Assembly (NCBI GenBank): GCA_017650255.1
Contig: JAGCFG010000070.1
Location: 1-10,861 of the forward strand
DNA length: 10,861 nt
From: Alphaproteobacteria bacterium
GTDB taxonomy: Bacteria; Pseudomonadota; Alphaproteobacteria; RF32; CAG-239
Direction of reading: 5' to 3'
Below are positions 1 to 8,027 of the stretch, piece by piece; position 1 is the stretch's first letter, and each line of letters opens with the position of its first letter. The position numbers and the translations under genes are program-made. The notes beneath the pieces are model-generated. The model ran no database searches. It saw only the letters and a list, made by a program, of their open reading frames with translations, and was not told the origin of the DNA.

Positions 1-978
<978 letters not shown>

Positions 979-983
979 TCGTC

Positions 984-1014
984 GATATTTTTGAAAAAAT
1001 TTGACAAAAATATC
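984..1014. repeat. Perfect 10-bp inverted repeat overlapping a -35 element
   Basis: GATATTTTTG (984-993) is the exact reverse complement of CAAAAATATC (1005-1014), with an 11-base spacer. The right arm overlaps the TTGACA -35 hexamer (1001-1006) of the next gene. It could be a weak AT-rich hairpin ending ccrM transcription, but no clean U-run follows. It could also be a protein-binding site. The symmetry is visible; the function is inference. Confidence 0.55.
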
Positions 1015-1029
1015 AATTTATGTTATTGT
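1001..1029 (+). promoter_or_regulatory. Sigma-70-type promoter of the orphan gene at 1062
   Basis: TTGACA at 1001-1006 matches the -35 consensus exactly. It is separated by 17 bases from TATTGT (1024-1029), which matches TATAAT in four of six positions. A TG at 1021-1022, one base before the -10, makes it an extended -10 promoter. Transcription would start near 1036. A strong Shine-Dalgarno, AAAGGAGAAG (1048-1057), lies before the ATG at 1062. Confidence 0.75.
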
Positions 1030-1041
1030 AAAACATAAATT
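1015..1041. promoter_or_regulatory. 27-bp palindrome over the -10 and start site, candidate operator
   Basis: AATTTATGTT (1015-1024) and AACATAAATT (1032-1041) are perfect reverse complements around a 7-base spacer that contains most of the -10 hexamer. The expected start of transcription (about 1036) falls in the right arm. The full hairpin would therefore not form in the mRNA, and a DNA-level role such as a dimeric repressor site is more likely. No regulator can be named. Confidence 0.5.
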
Positions 1042-1061
1042 CAAACCAAAGGAGAAGAAGA

Positions 1062-1952
1062 ATGAGTAATTTCATGAAAGATAAAATAAACGAGTTGAAA
1101 CAAAAACAACTTGAAGATACTGCTATAACACGTAGATGGAGGCCAATATCCGGCGCATCCGATTTTAGAGGAAATATTGAAGAAATATCTGCCATGTCTC
1201 GTAGTGAACATAAACCGATTAAGGCAGAAACCAATGTTTATGACCAATATGTGATAATCGCTCCAGATTCAAATTTTTATGATACCGGAATTAGTCTTGT
1301 TGAACAAAGTAATAAAATAAAGCAGAAAAGTAACAAATATCTTTCAGCTCAGTTGAAAATGGATACCGAAAGTCAAAAAAAATATACTATGTCTGATGTA
1401 GCTGGAACTGAAGAATTTTTTTATATTGCTGTAACAAAAGAAATGTTTAAACGTCCGGAATTGCGAGAACAAATAGATTTAATGCAAACACTGCGATTAT
1501 ATAATATTATAGGAATGACAAGTAATCCCGAAAATAGAGAATTACTATATGATATTGAAGCAGATTTGCAACAAAAAGCATGGAAATATTTTGCAGGTGA
1601 AAAAACTTCTAAAGAACAAGTTCATCCAACACCGTATGCCGTATCATACTTAGATGACCTAAAAGAATATATGGTAGAAACAATGCATGCTCCAGAAAGT
1701 ATTGTCGAGCCAAAATTAAAAGAACTGGAACTTGCTATGCTCTCATCCATTGAAAAAGAAACAATACAACCGAAATCTGCCGAGAAACAAGTAGAATTAT
1801 CAGGAAAAAGGTTATCTGGAAGAGCAGTAGATCTTGCTTATAAAACTGCGAAAAAATATCCTGAACACAAAAATAGCCAGCAAATAATTAAAGAGGCAAC
1901 CCAATATAAAAGCGAATGGGAAGCAAGAGCAAGCAAATGGCTCGAGAAATAA
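1062..1952 (+). CDS. Hypothetical soluble protein, 296 aa, unrecognised
   Basis: I do not recognise this protein. It has no signal peptide or membrane segment, is rich in Lys, Glu and Gln, and appears largely helical. It contains no cysteine. The N-terminus (1-25) is basic and helical. A more hydrophobic, possibly folded core runs about 110-205 and includes EEFFYIAVTKEMF (117-129) and LMQTLRLYNIIGM (140-152). The C-terminal ~70 residues are highly charged, with an alpha-helical AVDLAYKTAKKYPEHK stretch (255-270) and a Trp-containing end (EWEARASKWLEK). The ATG at 1062 is chosen because GGAG lies 7 bases upstream. It is a single-gene unit with its own extended -10 promoter, two inverted repeats over that promoter, and a hairpin terminator directly after. 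Its coding sequence is visibly more AT-rich than ccrM or the ppx block, consistent with an accessory or fast-evolving gene. It is a real gene with high likelihood; the function is unknown. Confidence 0.85.
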   Translation: MSNFMKDKINELKQKQLEDTAITRRWRPISGASDFRGNIEEISAMSRSEHKPIKAETNVYDQYVIIAPDSNFYDTGISLVEQSNKIKQKSNKYLSAQLKMDTESQKKYTMSDVAGTEEFFYIAVTKEMFKRPELREQIDLMQTLRLYNIIGMTSNPENRELLYDIEADLQQKAWKYFAGEKTSKEQVHPTPYAVSYLDDLKEYMVETMHAPESIVEPKLKELELAMLSSIEKETIQPKSAEKQVELSGKRLSGRAVDLAYKTAKKYPEHKNSQQIIKEATQYKSEWEARASKWLEK

Positions 1953-1980
1953 AACGAGTAAAAAAATAAATATTCTATTA

Positions 1981-2009
1981 AAAAGCCGAGGGAAATATAC
2001 TCGGCTTTT
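1981..2009 (+). terminator. Rho-independent terminator after the orphan gene
   Basis: AAAAGCCGAG (1981-1990) pairs perfectly with CTCGGCTTTT (2000-2009) around a 9-base loop. This gives a GC-containing 10-bp stem with a T tract on its 3' side. It starts 28 bases after the stop of the 1062-1952 gene. The A tract on the left side could let it act weakly in both directions. Confidence 0.85.
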
Positions 2010-2065
2010 ATATTATAATTATTGCGACGACAAATTTTTGATTTTCATGGCAACCATCTTCTTTT

Positions 2066-2099
2066 CGTCATTGCGAGCATAAGCGTGGCAATCCGCAAC
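2066..2099. repeat. Dispersed palindromic element (CGTCATTGCGAG...GGCAATCC type)
   Basis: The core runs CGTCATTGCGAGC (2066-2078), then a short ATAA loop, then GCGTGGCAATCCGCAAC (2083-2099). ATTGC (2070-2074) and GCAAT (2088-2092) are inverted, with an inner GC/GC pair. This ATTGCGAG...GGCAATCC signature resembles small dispersed palindromic repeats that I recall from Rickettsiales and other bacteria. Only one copy is in the window, so dispersal in this genome cannot be shown here. It lies in the 203-base gap between the terminator and the ppx gene. That gap otherwise shows no gene or convincing promoter. Confidence 0.6.
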
Positions 2100-2212
2100 T
2101 TTTGCCGCCTCATTTTTCCCGTTCCAAAAAAATCTAAAAAAACACTTGCTCTTAAGCTAAAAATTGTTCAAAATAGGACTAAATTGAAAATAATAAATAA
2201 GAATGAACATCA

Positions 2213-3289
2213 ATGCAGAACACGAAGATAATAAAAAGAGCTGACGAACAGCCAAAAATATATGCCGCAATCGACTTAGGCACAAACTCCTGTCGCTTGG
2301 TAATCGCCTCGCCGACACCGACTTCTTTTCACCTAATCGAGAGCTTTTCCCGCATAACCCGCCTTGGCGAGGGCATAATTAACGGCAACATACTTTCTAA
2401 AGACGCAATCAAAAGAACCATCAAAGCCTTAAAAATATGCTCAGGAGTCATAAACGAATATGCTCCGATATACGCCTCGCGTTTTGTTGCCACCGCGGCC
2501 TGCCGCCGTGCCGACAATTGTAAAGACTTTATCAATGCCGTAAAGCAACAAACCGGACTTAATATCGAAATTATCTCCTCGAGAGAAGAGGCTCGTCTTG
2601 CCGTTGTCGGTTGTGTCCCGCTCCTAAACCGCAGTTTGAAAAGAGTTTTGGTCTTTGATATCGGCGGCGGCTCAACCGAAATCTCTTTGGCTCGCGTTAC
2701 CTCGGGCGGAAAGACCTTTATTGAGGGCTATGTCTCTTTGCCATACGGTGTTGTCACCGTATCCGAGGCTTTTCCCAACAAAGATATGACCAAACTTGCC
2801 TATGACACAATTGTTGAGCGCACCGGTCAGTTGTTGGAAGACTTTGAAAACAAGCATCACATTTTTGAGGCTATCAAAAACCAAGAAATACAGGTTATCG
2901 GCACCTCAGGCACCGTAACCGTCTTAGGCGCTGTACAACTAAACTTGCCGCGCTATAACCGCTCAGCTGTTGACGGACTTTCTATCAGCCGACAGGATTT
3001 GGAACGTTCAATCACCAAAATCAGAAACTTGGGAGTTGAGGGCAGAAAAAAACACCCTTGTATTGGCCCGCTGAAAGCCGATTTAACTATTGCCGGCTGT
3101 GCAATTATTGACGGAATTTGCTCTTTTTGGCCTGTATCCGAAATTACCGTTGCCGACCGTGGCATTCGCGAGGGGATTTTGCTCGATATGATGCACAACC
3201 GCAAGCATAAAGAATATAATCATAATTTTTATCGCAAAAAGCACAAAAGGAACAAGTTCTATGCCAACAAACAACCTCGCCGCGATTGA
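2213..3289 (+). CDS. ppx: Ppx/GppA-family exopolyphosphatase / pppGpp phosphohydrolase
   Basis: This is a member of the ASKHA-fold Ppx/GppA phosphatases, which remove terminal phosphate from polyphosphate or convert pppGpp to ppGpp in the cytoplasm. Phosphate-1 loop AAIDLGTNSCRL is at 18-29, EEAR with the catalytic glutamate at 125-128, phosphate-2 loop DIGGGSTE at 149-156, GTSGTVTVLGA at 230-240, HPCIGPLKADLTIAGCAI at 281-298 and DRGIREGILLD at 315-325. At 358 residues it is the short form without the C-terminal HD-like domain of the ~500-residue E. coli enzymes. The last 30 residues form a basic tail (RKHKEY...RKKHKRNK). Start 2213 is the only usable ATG, because an in-frame TGA lies at 2204-2206. 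No Shine-Dalgarno is apparent, so initiation may be weak or A-rich-driven. It is first in a block with overlapping frames and overlaps the next gene by 29 bases. Substrate preference cannot be told from sequence. Confidence 0.92.
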   Translation: MQNTKIIKRADEQPKIYAAIDLGTNSCRLVIASPTPTSFHLIESFSRITRLGEGIINGNILSKDAIKRTIKALKICSGVINEYAPIYASRFVATAACRRADNCKDFINAVKQQTGLNIEIISSREEARLAVVGCVPLLNRSLKRVLVFDIGGGSTEISLARVTSGGKTFIEGYVSLPYGVVTVSEAFPNKDMTKLAYDTIVERTGQLLEDFENKHHIFEAIKNQEIQVIGTSGTVTVLGAVQLNLPRYNRSAVDGLSISRQDLERSITKIRNLGVEGRKKHPCIGPLKADLTIAGCAIIDGICSFWPVSEITVADRGIREGILLDMMHNRKHKEYNHNFYRKKHKRNKFYANKQPRRD

Positions 3290-4202
3290 TACCGGGACCA
3301 ATTCGACCCGCATGTTAATTACTTCTCCGGACGGAAAAATCCTCTATCGTGATGCCATCTCCACCCGCATGGGCGAAGGACTGTCAGCAAATAATTTTTT
3401 TACTCCCGAAGCCATCAAAAGAGGTTTGGATTGCTTTGCAAAATTTGCAGCAACAATGAAAGAATATGAGGTAAAAAAATATTGGGCTGTTGCCACGGCC
3501 GCCTGTCGTATGTCAAACAACGGAGCCGACTTTATCAAACAAATAAAAGAACAAACCGGCATCAATGTCGACATTATTTCTCCTCTCGAAGAAGCTCGCT
3601 TGAACCTAAATGGCGCAATCTTAAACACCATCAACCGCCCGTATAAATATGTAATCGTTTTTGATATCGGCGGCGGCTCAACCGAAATCAGTCTGGCAAC
3701 CAATGAACCAAATGCCAAAATTTTGCATACCATATCCATTCCTTTGGGCGCGCGCAACTCTGCCGACAAATTCTCATTAGTGGAGTATAGCGAGCCAAAT
3801 GCCGACAATTTGCGAAAAGAAATCCAAAATTATACTAAAGATTTCATTCAAAAATCGGAACTTGACAAATATCGTGGCAGCCTTTGTGTCTTGGCAACCT
3901 CAAGCACCGCTCTGCGCCTTGCTCACCTGTGCAATGGCTGGTCGCCATACATAAGAGAGAAGGGTGACAATGTGGTTGTTAGCGCTAACTCATTGGACAA
4001 AGTCATAAAAGAAACATACCAAACAAACCTCTCACAACGCGAACAAAACCCTTGTATCGGCAAAAACAGAGCACCGATATTTATTCCCGCCTGCATTATA
4101 TTTGAACAAATATACAAAGATTTAGGCGCAACAGAAATTATAACCTCACTGAAAGCAGCAGTTGAAGGTATGATTATGGAGCTCAAAAATGCCGCAAACT
4201 AA
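3261..4202 (+). CDS. Second, divergent Ppx/GppA-family protein
   Basis: This is a tandem paralogue of the preceding gene (313 aa). The N-terminal half keeps the family's active-site elements: AAIDTGTNSTRM (7-18), EEAR (110-113) and FDIGGGSTEISLA (134-146). The C-terminal half is eroded. GTSGT of the neighbour is ATSST here (212-216), KADLTIAGC is RAPIFIPAC (270-278), and ADRGIREG is replaced by SLKAAVEG (296-303). It could have altered substrate specificity, regulate its partner by heterodimerising, or be a weakly active enzyme. The start at 3261 is supported by AGGA (3248-3251), 9 bases upstream, inside the end of the first paralogue. Its own end overlaps rlmE by 14 bases, so the three are probably co-transcribed and translationally coupled. 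Family membership is sure; activity is not. Confidence 0.9.
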   Translation: MPTNNLAAIDTGTNSTRMLITSPDGKILYRDAISTRMGEGLSANNFFTPEAIKRGLDCFAKFAATMKEYEVKKYWAVATAACRMSNNGADFIKQIKEQTGINVDIISPLEEARLNLNGAILNTINRPYKYVIVFDIGGGSTEISLATNEPNAKILHTISIPLGARNSADKFSLVEYSEPNADNLRKEIQNYTKDFIQKSELDKYRGSLCVLATSSTALRLAHLCNGWSPYIREKGDNVVVSANSLDKVIKETYQTNLSQREQNPCIGKNRAPIFIPACIIFEQIYKDLGATEIITSLKAAVEGMIMELKNAAN

Positions 4203-4878
4203 AACCGCAAACAAAATTATGGCCAAAAGAGGGCTTGCTGTCAGGGTAAAAACCGCAAAATATCGCAGCAAATCATCAACAAAGTGGCTTTTGCGTCAAC
4301 TCAACGACCCCTATGTCGCCGAGGCACAAAAACAGGGATATCGATCACGTGCCGCTTTCAAACTAATTCAACTTGATGAAAAATTCAAATTTTTAGGCAA
4401 AGGCAAAACTATTGTCGATTTAGGCTGTGCCCCCGGCGGCTGGACACAGATTGCCGTTGAGAGAAACAAAGGGAAAGGGCAGGTTATAGGGCTGGATATT
4501 TTGCCGACAGAGCCGATAGAAGGCGCAACTCTAATCCAACAAGATTTTACAGCCGAAGATGCCGCCGAAAAACTGAAAGCCCTTTTGAACGGCAAAGCCG
4601 ATATAGTCATGAGCGATATGGCCGCCAACACCACCGGACACCAACAAACCGACCATCTACGCACTATTGCTCTTGTTGAGCTCGCATTCGATTTTGCCAA
4701 AGATGTTCTGGCAGACGGCGGAATTTTCATTACCAAAGTGTTCAAAGGAGGCGCAGAAGCAGATTTTTTGAAAGAAGTAAAACAAAAATTTGCCAAAGTA
4801 TCACACTTCAAACCCGACGCCAGCCGAAAAACCTCACCAGAAGAGTATTTGGTCGCAATCGGATATAAGGGGCAATAA
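4189..4878 (+). CDS. rlmE: 23S rRNA 2'-O-ribose methyltransferase RlmE (FtsJ/RrmJ)
   Basis: RlmE methylates the 2'-OH of a uridine in the peptidyl-transferase loop of 23S rRNA (U2552 in E. coli) using SAM, late in 50S assembly. The 229-residue length is close to the family norm. The SAM-binding motif is VDLGCAPGGW (76-85). The K-D-K-E catalytic tetrad is present as K58 (SRAAFK), D143 (VMSDMAAN), K183 (FITKVFKGG) and E218 (TSPEEYLVA). The first ~30 residues are a basic extension. The ATG at 4189 is preferred over an internal ATG at 4219 because GGAG (4178-4181) lies 7 bases upstream of the former, while the latter has no ribosome site. It overlaps the preceding Ppx-like gene by 14 bases and the next gene by 1 base. 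Ppx/GppA next to rlmE is a recurrent arrangement in alphaproteobacteria, as I recall. Confidence 0.95.
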   Translation: MPQTKTANKIMAKRGLAVRVKTAKYRSKSSTKWLLRQLNDPYVAEAQKQGYRSRAAFKLIQLDEKFKFLGKGKTIVDLGCAPGGWTQIAVERNKGKGQVIGLDILPTEPIEGATLIQQDFTAEDAAEKLKALLNGKADIVMSDMAANTTGHQQTDHLRTIALVELAFDFAKDVLADGGIFITKVFKGGAEADFLKEVKQKFAKVSHFKPDASRKTSPEEYLVAIGYKGQ

Positions 4879-6092
4879 TGCAAACACCTGCAAGATATAA
4901 AGCTGTTGCAGAGCTTTTGGAAACAATTTTTACCACCCAAAATCCTGCCGACAATATTATGAATGAATATTTCAGAAATCGCCGCTATATCGGTTCAAAA
5001 GACCGCAGATTTATCGCTGAAGAAACATGGAATATATTGCGCCATTTCTACCGTTTAGAATTTGACGCTCAAAGTAATAATATAAGAAAAATCTTACTGG
5101 TATATTTGCGCGAACAAAATCTTTCCGAAATTTTTTCCGGCAGTGAATATGCCATGACACCCCTCACACAAGAAGAGCAAACTTGGCTCCAAAATATCTC
5201 TGACACCCCTTATCCTCCGGCAACAGAAGCTGAATGTCCGGATTGGATATATGAAAAACTCAACGATTTTGCCTTATTCAAAAGCCTGACAAATCCGGCT
5301 ACGGCAGATTTTAGAATTAATAACGCAAACCGTGAAACAATAATCGAAAAACTGAGTTTCGAAGGAATTGATGCAGAAAAAACACCTCTTTCTCCCATTG
5401 GTATAAGGTTGCAAAACCGCATAAACCTCAATAATTGCCAAACTTTTTTGGACGGATATATTGAGCCTCAGGACGAAGCCTCGCAACTGACCGCCATTTT
5501 GGCTGATGTCAAAGAAAATAACAAAGTTATTGACTATTGCTGCGGTGCCGGCGGAAAAAGCTTGGCAATTGCGGCTTTGCTCAAAAACAAAGGCAAAATA
5601 GAAGCCCACGACATAAACCCTCGCAGGATGGAACCTCTTTTTTCACGCATGAACAGACTGCATATCAGCAATATTTTTCCGATTACAACCGATAAAATTT
5701 CTGATGATTATGATTGTTTTATCATAGACGCCCCTTGCTCCGGCACCGGCACTTGGCGCAGATCTCCCGATGCAAAATTCCGACTTTCGAAACAAAAACT
5801 CAATGAACTTGTATCCATACAGCAAAATATCTTAGAATTTGCCGCTCAAAAGACCAAAACCGGCGGAAAAATCGTCTATATCACCTGCTCAATATTGCCG
5901 GAAGAAAACAATTTGCAAATTGAAAACTTTTTAGCCCAAAACCCTGATTTTCAAAAGACCGACCTCAGCCACATATGGCAACAAAAAATCGGCACTCCGT
6001 ATCCTTTTGCCGACACATTCTACCTGCAGTTTTCGCCTTTATCGACAGGAACAGACGGTATGTTTATCGCTGTTTTGCAAAAAACAGCCTAA
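4878..6092 (+). CDS. rsmB: RsmB/NOP-family rRNA cytosine-C5 methyltransferase
   Basis: This is a SAM-dependent RNA m5C methyltransferase of the RsmB/NOP2 class, probably acting on 16S rRNA (C967 in E. coli for RsmB). Motifs in the 404 residues are an N-terminal helical region with NRRYIGSKDRRFIAEE (34-49), YIEPQDEASQLTA (194-206), motif I DYCCGAGGKSLAIA (219-232), motif IV DAPCSGTGTWRRSPDAK with Cys287 (284-300), and motif VI YITCSILPEEN with Cys337 (334-344). Both catalytic cysteines, the nucleophile and the one that helps release product, are intact. The N-terminal part resembles the alphaproteobacterial variant more than the E. coli NusB-like domain. The start codon overlaps the rlmE stop in TAATG, implying translational coupling. 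The stop overlaps that of the convergent antiporter gene. The rsmB assignment within the family is likely but not proven; the target base could differ. Confidence 0.88.
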   Translation: MQTPARYKAVAELLETIFTTQNPADNIMNEYFRNRRYIGSKDRRFIAEETWNILRHFYRLEFDAQSNNIRKILLVYLREQNLSEIFSGSEYAMTPLTQEEQTWLQNISDTPYPPATEAECPDWIYEKLNDFALFKSLTNPATADFRINNANRETIIEKLSFEGIDAEKTPLSPIGIRLQNRINLNNCQTFLDGYIEPQDEASQLTAILADVKENNKVIDYCCGAGGKSLAIAALLKNKGKIEAHDINPRRMEPLFSRMNRLHISNIFPITTDKISDDYDCFIIDAPCSGTGTWRRSPDAKFRLSKQKLNELVSIQQNILEFAAQKTKTGGKIVYITCSILPEENNLQIENFLAQNPDFQKTDLSHIWQQKIGTPYPFADTFYLQFSPLSTGTDGMFIAVLQKTA

Positions 6093-7951
6093 TCTTCTTC
6101 GGCATTTCTTTCCAAATTGCGCAAAAACTGTTGCTCAATCTTCAAATATTGTTCCAACAACCAACGTGACCTAAACACAAAGAAAATGGTTATCAGCAAA
6201 AGCGCCATGGTCAACCTTGTATTTTCGCTCAAAAACTGGTGTATAACCGTAACAATAAAGAACGAAGAAACCAAAACCCTGAAACTTGTCAATATAACAA
6301 GGGGCAATCTGTTAGACTTTTTGGTCATCCAAAGTTTATAATAAATTTTTGATGCCTGACTTTTTCCCAACAAAAACTTATACAAACCTCCAGCCGCAAT
6401 CTCCTGGCTTTTTTCATCAGTTTTAGGCTCAATCTTTTCATCTTCATCTCTCTTTTTGCCAAACAACGCCAAAATTTTCTCTTTAATAGATTTTGTCGTC
6501 ACAATATTCCACCCGATAAGAGCCTTCAAAAAAGGAGCCATAATCAACAAAGTAACCGAAGTCATAATCACGTTTGCCACCATTCTATATGGTATCAACT
6601 GTCTGATATAAGGCCTTATGGCAATGGCACACAACAAAATACTGTAGAGTATAATGGAAAATATCAGCAATCTTATCAAATAACTCTTGAACAAAGCACT
6701 CCACAAACGCTCTTCATTATGTGTAACTTTTGCCGACGAGGAATAGCTCGCAATATACTCTTGCCATGTTTTGGGCATAATTTTGTTCAAAAGATTAAAA
6801 GCCTTATCCGAAGACTTCATCATCATTGGAGTAATAAAAGTAGTAACCACCGAAACTGCAACAATAATCGGATATACTTTTGCACTCAAAACGCCCAAAC
6901 TCATACCCAATGAGGCAATAATAAAAGCAAACTCACCGACTTGTGCCAGAGAAAAGGCACCGGAAACTGCAATTTTCAAAGGCTGTCCTGAGGCGATAAA
7001 ACCAAGCATTGAAAAGAATGTAATTCCTACAAGCACCACAATTGTAATAACCAAAATCGGCTGGGCATAAGTTACCAGCATCGAGGGATCAACCATCATT
7101 CCGACAGAAACAAAGAAAACCGCCCCAAAAAAGTCTTTCAACGGATGCAAATTCTTTTCTATTCGTTCAATCAAAGATGTCTCCGCCAAAATGGACCCCA
7201 TTACAAAAGCTCCCAAAGCCGAAGAAAATCCCGAAGAAGTCGCCAGCAAAACCATACCGAAACACAAGCTTATGGTAATAAGCAACAGCATCTCATCACT
7301 CAGCAAACCCTGAATTTTTTCCAAAAAAGTCGGCACCAGATATATGCCGATAATAAAGCACAAAACCAAGAAAAATCCCAATTTTGCCGTGCTCAGCACC
7401 AAATCCAATCCGTTTATGGAAGCCCCGACGGCAATCGTCGGCAGCAAAACCAACATCAAAACTCCGGCCAAATCTTCAACAATCAAAACCCCGAACACCA
7501 AATCGGTAAATTTTTGTTTTTTAATATTCAAATCGGCAAAAGTCTTAATGATAATCGTCGTCGAAGACATAGAAATCATCGAGCCCAAGAAAAAACTATC
7601 AATCGTCGACCACCCCAAAAGCAACCCGACATTATACCCCAAAAACAGCATAAACAAAATATTTGCATTTGCAGTAATCATCGCGGCCTTGCCGACATTA
7701 AGCATTTTCTTAAAGCTAAATTCCAACCCCAAGCCGAAAAGCAAAAATATCACTCCGATATCAGCCCACAACTGCAAATCTTCTTTGTCATGCACCGTCG
7801 GCAACAAGTTAAAATAAGGTCCGGCCAAAATTCCGGCAAGCAAATATCCCAAAACAATCGGCTGCCTCAGCTTTTTGCAAAGCAGGGTAGTAATACCGGC
7901 ATAAATGGTAATCAAAGTCAAATCAATTATCAGCGGATTTATCGAATGCAT
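6089..7951 (-). CDS. CPA2-family (Kef-type) monovalent cation:proton antiporter
   Basis: This is an inner-membrane antiporter exchanging Na+ or K+ for H+. About a dozen transmembrane segments fill residues 5-375. Family signatures are GYLLAGILAGP (35-45), LLFGLGLEFS (70-79), SSTTIIIKTFADL (129-141), VLIVEDLAG with the buried Asp160 (155-163), FVSVGMMVDP (280-289) and SLAQVGEFAFI (334-344). The C-terminus is unusual. Instead of the cytosolic RCK/TrkA-N nucleotide-binding domain of KefB/KefC there are further hydrophobic segments (about 424-446, 456-480, 548-572, 579-595), split by a charged loop (497-545). The start is set at 7951 (620 aa) because AAAGG lies 9 bases upstream (7961-7965) and a TATAAT lies just before it. 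An in-frame ATG at 7993 sits inside a GTATAATGT stretch overlapping that -10 and is unlikely. It probably acts in pH or ion homeostasis. The transported ion is not deducible. Confidence 0.9.
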   Translation of the reverse strand: MHSINPLIIDLTLITIYAGITTLLCKKLRQPIVLGYLLAGILAGPYFNLLPTVHDKEDLQLWADIGVIFLLFGLGLEFSFKKMLNVGKAAMITANANILFMLFLGYNVGLLLGWSTIDSFFLGSMISMSSTTIIIKTFADLNIKKQKFTDLVFGVLIVEDLAGVLMLVLLPTIAVGASINGLDLVLSTAKLGFFLVLCFIIGIYLVPTFLEKIQGLLSDEMLLLITISLCFGMVLLATSSGFSSALGAFVMGSILAETSLIERIEKNLHPLKDFFGAVFFVSVGMMVDPSMLVTYAQPILVITIVVLVGITFFSMLGFIASGQPLKIAVSGAFSLAQVGEFAFIIASLGMSLGVLSAKVYPIIVAVSVVTTFITPMMMKSSDKAFNLLNKIMPKTWQEYIASYSSSAKVTHNEERLWSALFKSYLIRLLIFSIILYSILLCAIAIRPYIRQLIPYRMVANVIMTSVTLLIMAPFLKALIGWNIVTTKSIKEKILALFGKKRDEDEKIEPKTDEKSQEIAAGGLYKFLLGKSQASKIYYKLWMTKKSNRLPLVILTSFRVLVSSFFIVTVIHQFLSENTRLTMALLLITIFFVFRSRWLLEQYLKIEQQFLRNLERNAEED

Positions 7952-7984
7952 AGTCTTTGTCCTTTTGTGTTCTTTCGGACAGAC

Positions 7985-8000
7985 ATTATACAAAAATATT
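7985..8000 (-). promoter_or_regulatory. -10 element upstream of the antiporter, 16-base match to the lysozyme-gene promoter
   Basis: On the minus strand this reads AATATTTTTGTATAAT, with a perfect TATAAT (plus-strand 7985-7990). The same 16 bases occur at 9622-9637 in the promoter of the upstream GH24-TPR gene. Unlike that promoter, no good TTGACA-like hexamer is found 16-18 bases upstream. This promoter is either weak or needs an activator. Transcription would begin near 7978, upstream of the chosen start at 7951. Confidence 0.45.
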
Positions 8001-8027
8001 GTTTATACTTGGTTAATTGATAAAATA

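Noticed and set aside
2022..2231. A 69-codon plus-strand frame in the gap before ppx
   Set aside because: It opens with TTG, has no ribosome site, and much of it is the translated palindromic element; its basic, low-complexity end runs into the ppx start.
3344..3808. A 154-codon minus-strand frame inside the second Ppx-like gene
   Set aside because: It is an antisense shadow of the conserved phosphatase motifs with no ribosome site.
4368..4940. A 190-codon minus-strand frame inside rlmE
   Set aside because: The plus strand carries the full RlmE motif set; the opposite product is a Ser/Ala/Cys-rich shadow.
7952..7993. A 14-residue N-terminal extension of the antiporter starting at 7993
   Set aside because: That ATG overlaps the TATAAT -10 element, has no ribosome site, and the codon at 7951 has one.
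7145..8020. A 291-codon plus-strand frame opposite the antiporter
   Set aside because: Its product is Gln/Asn/His/Arg-rich with no domain pattern, while the minus strand clearly encodes the conserved antiporter.
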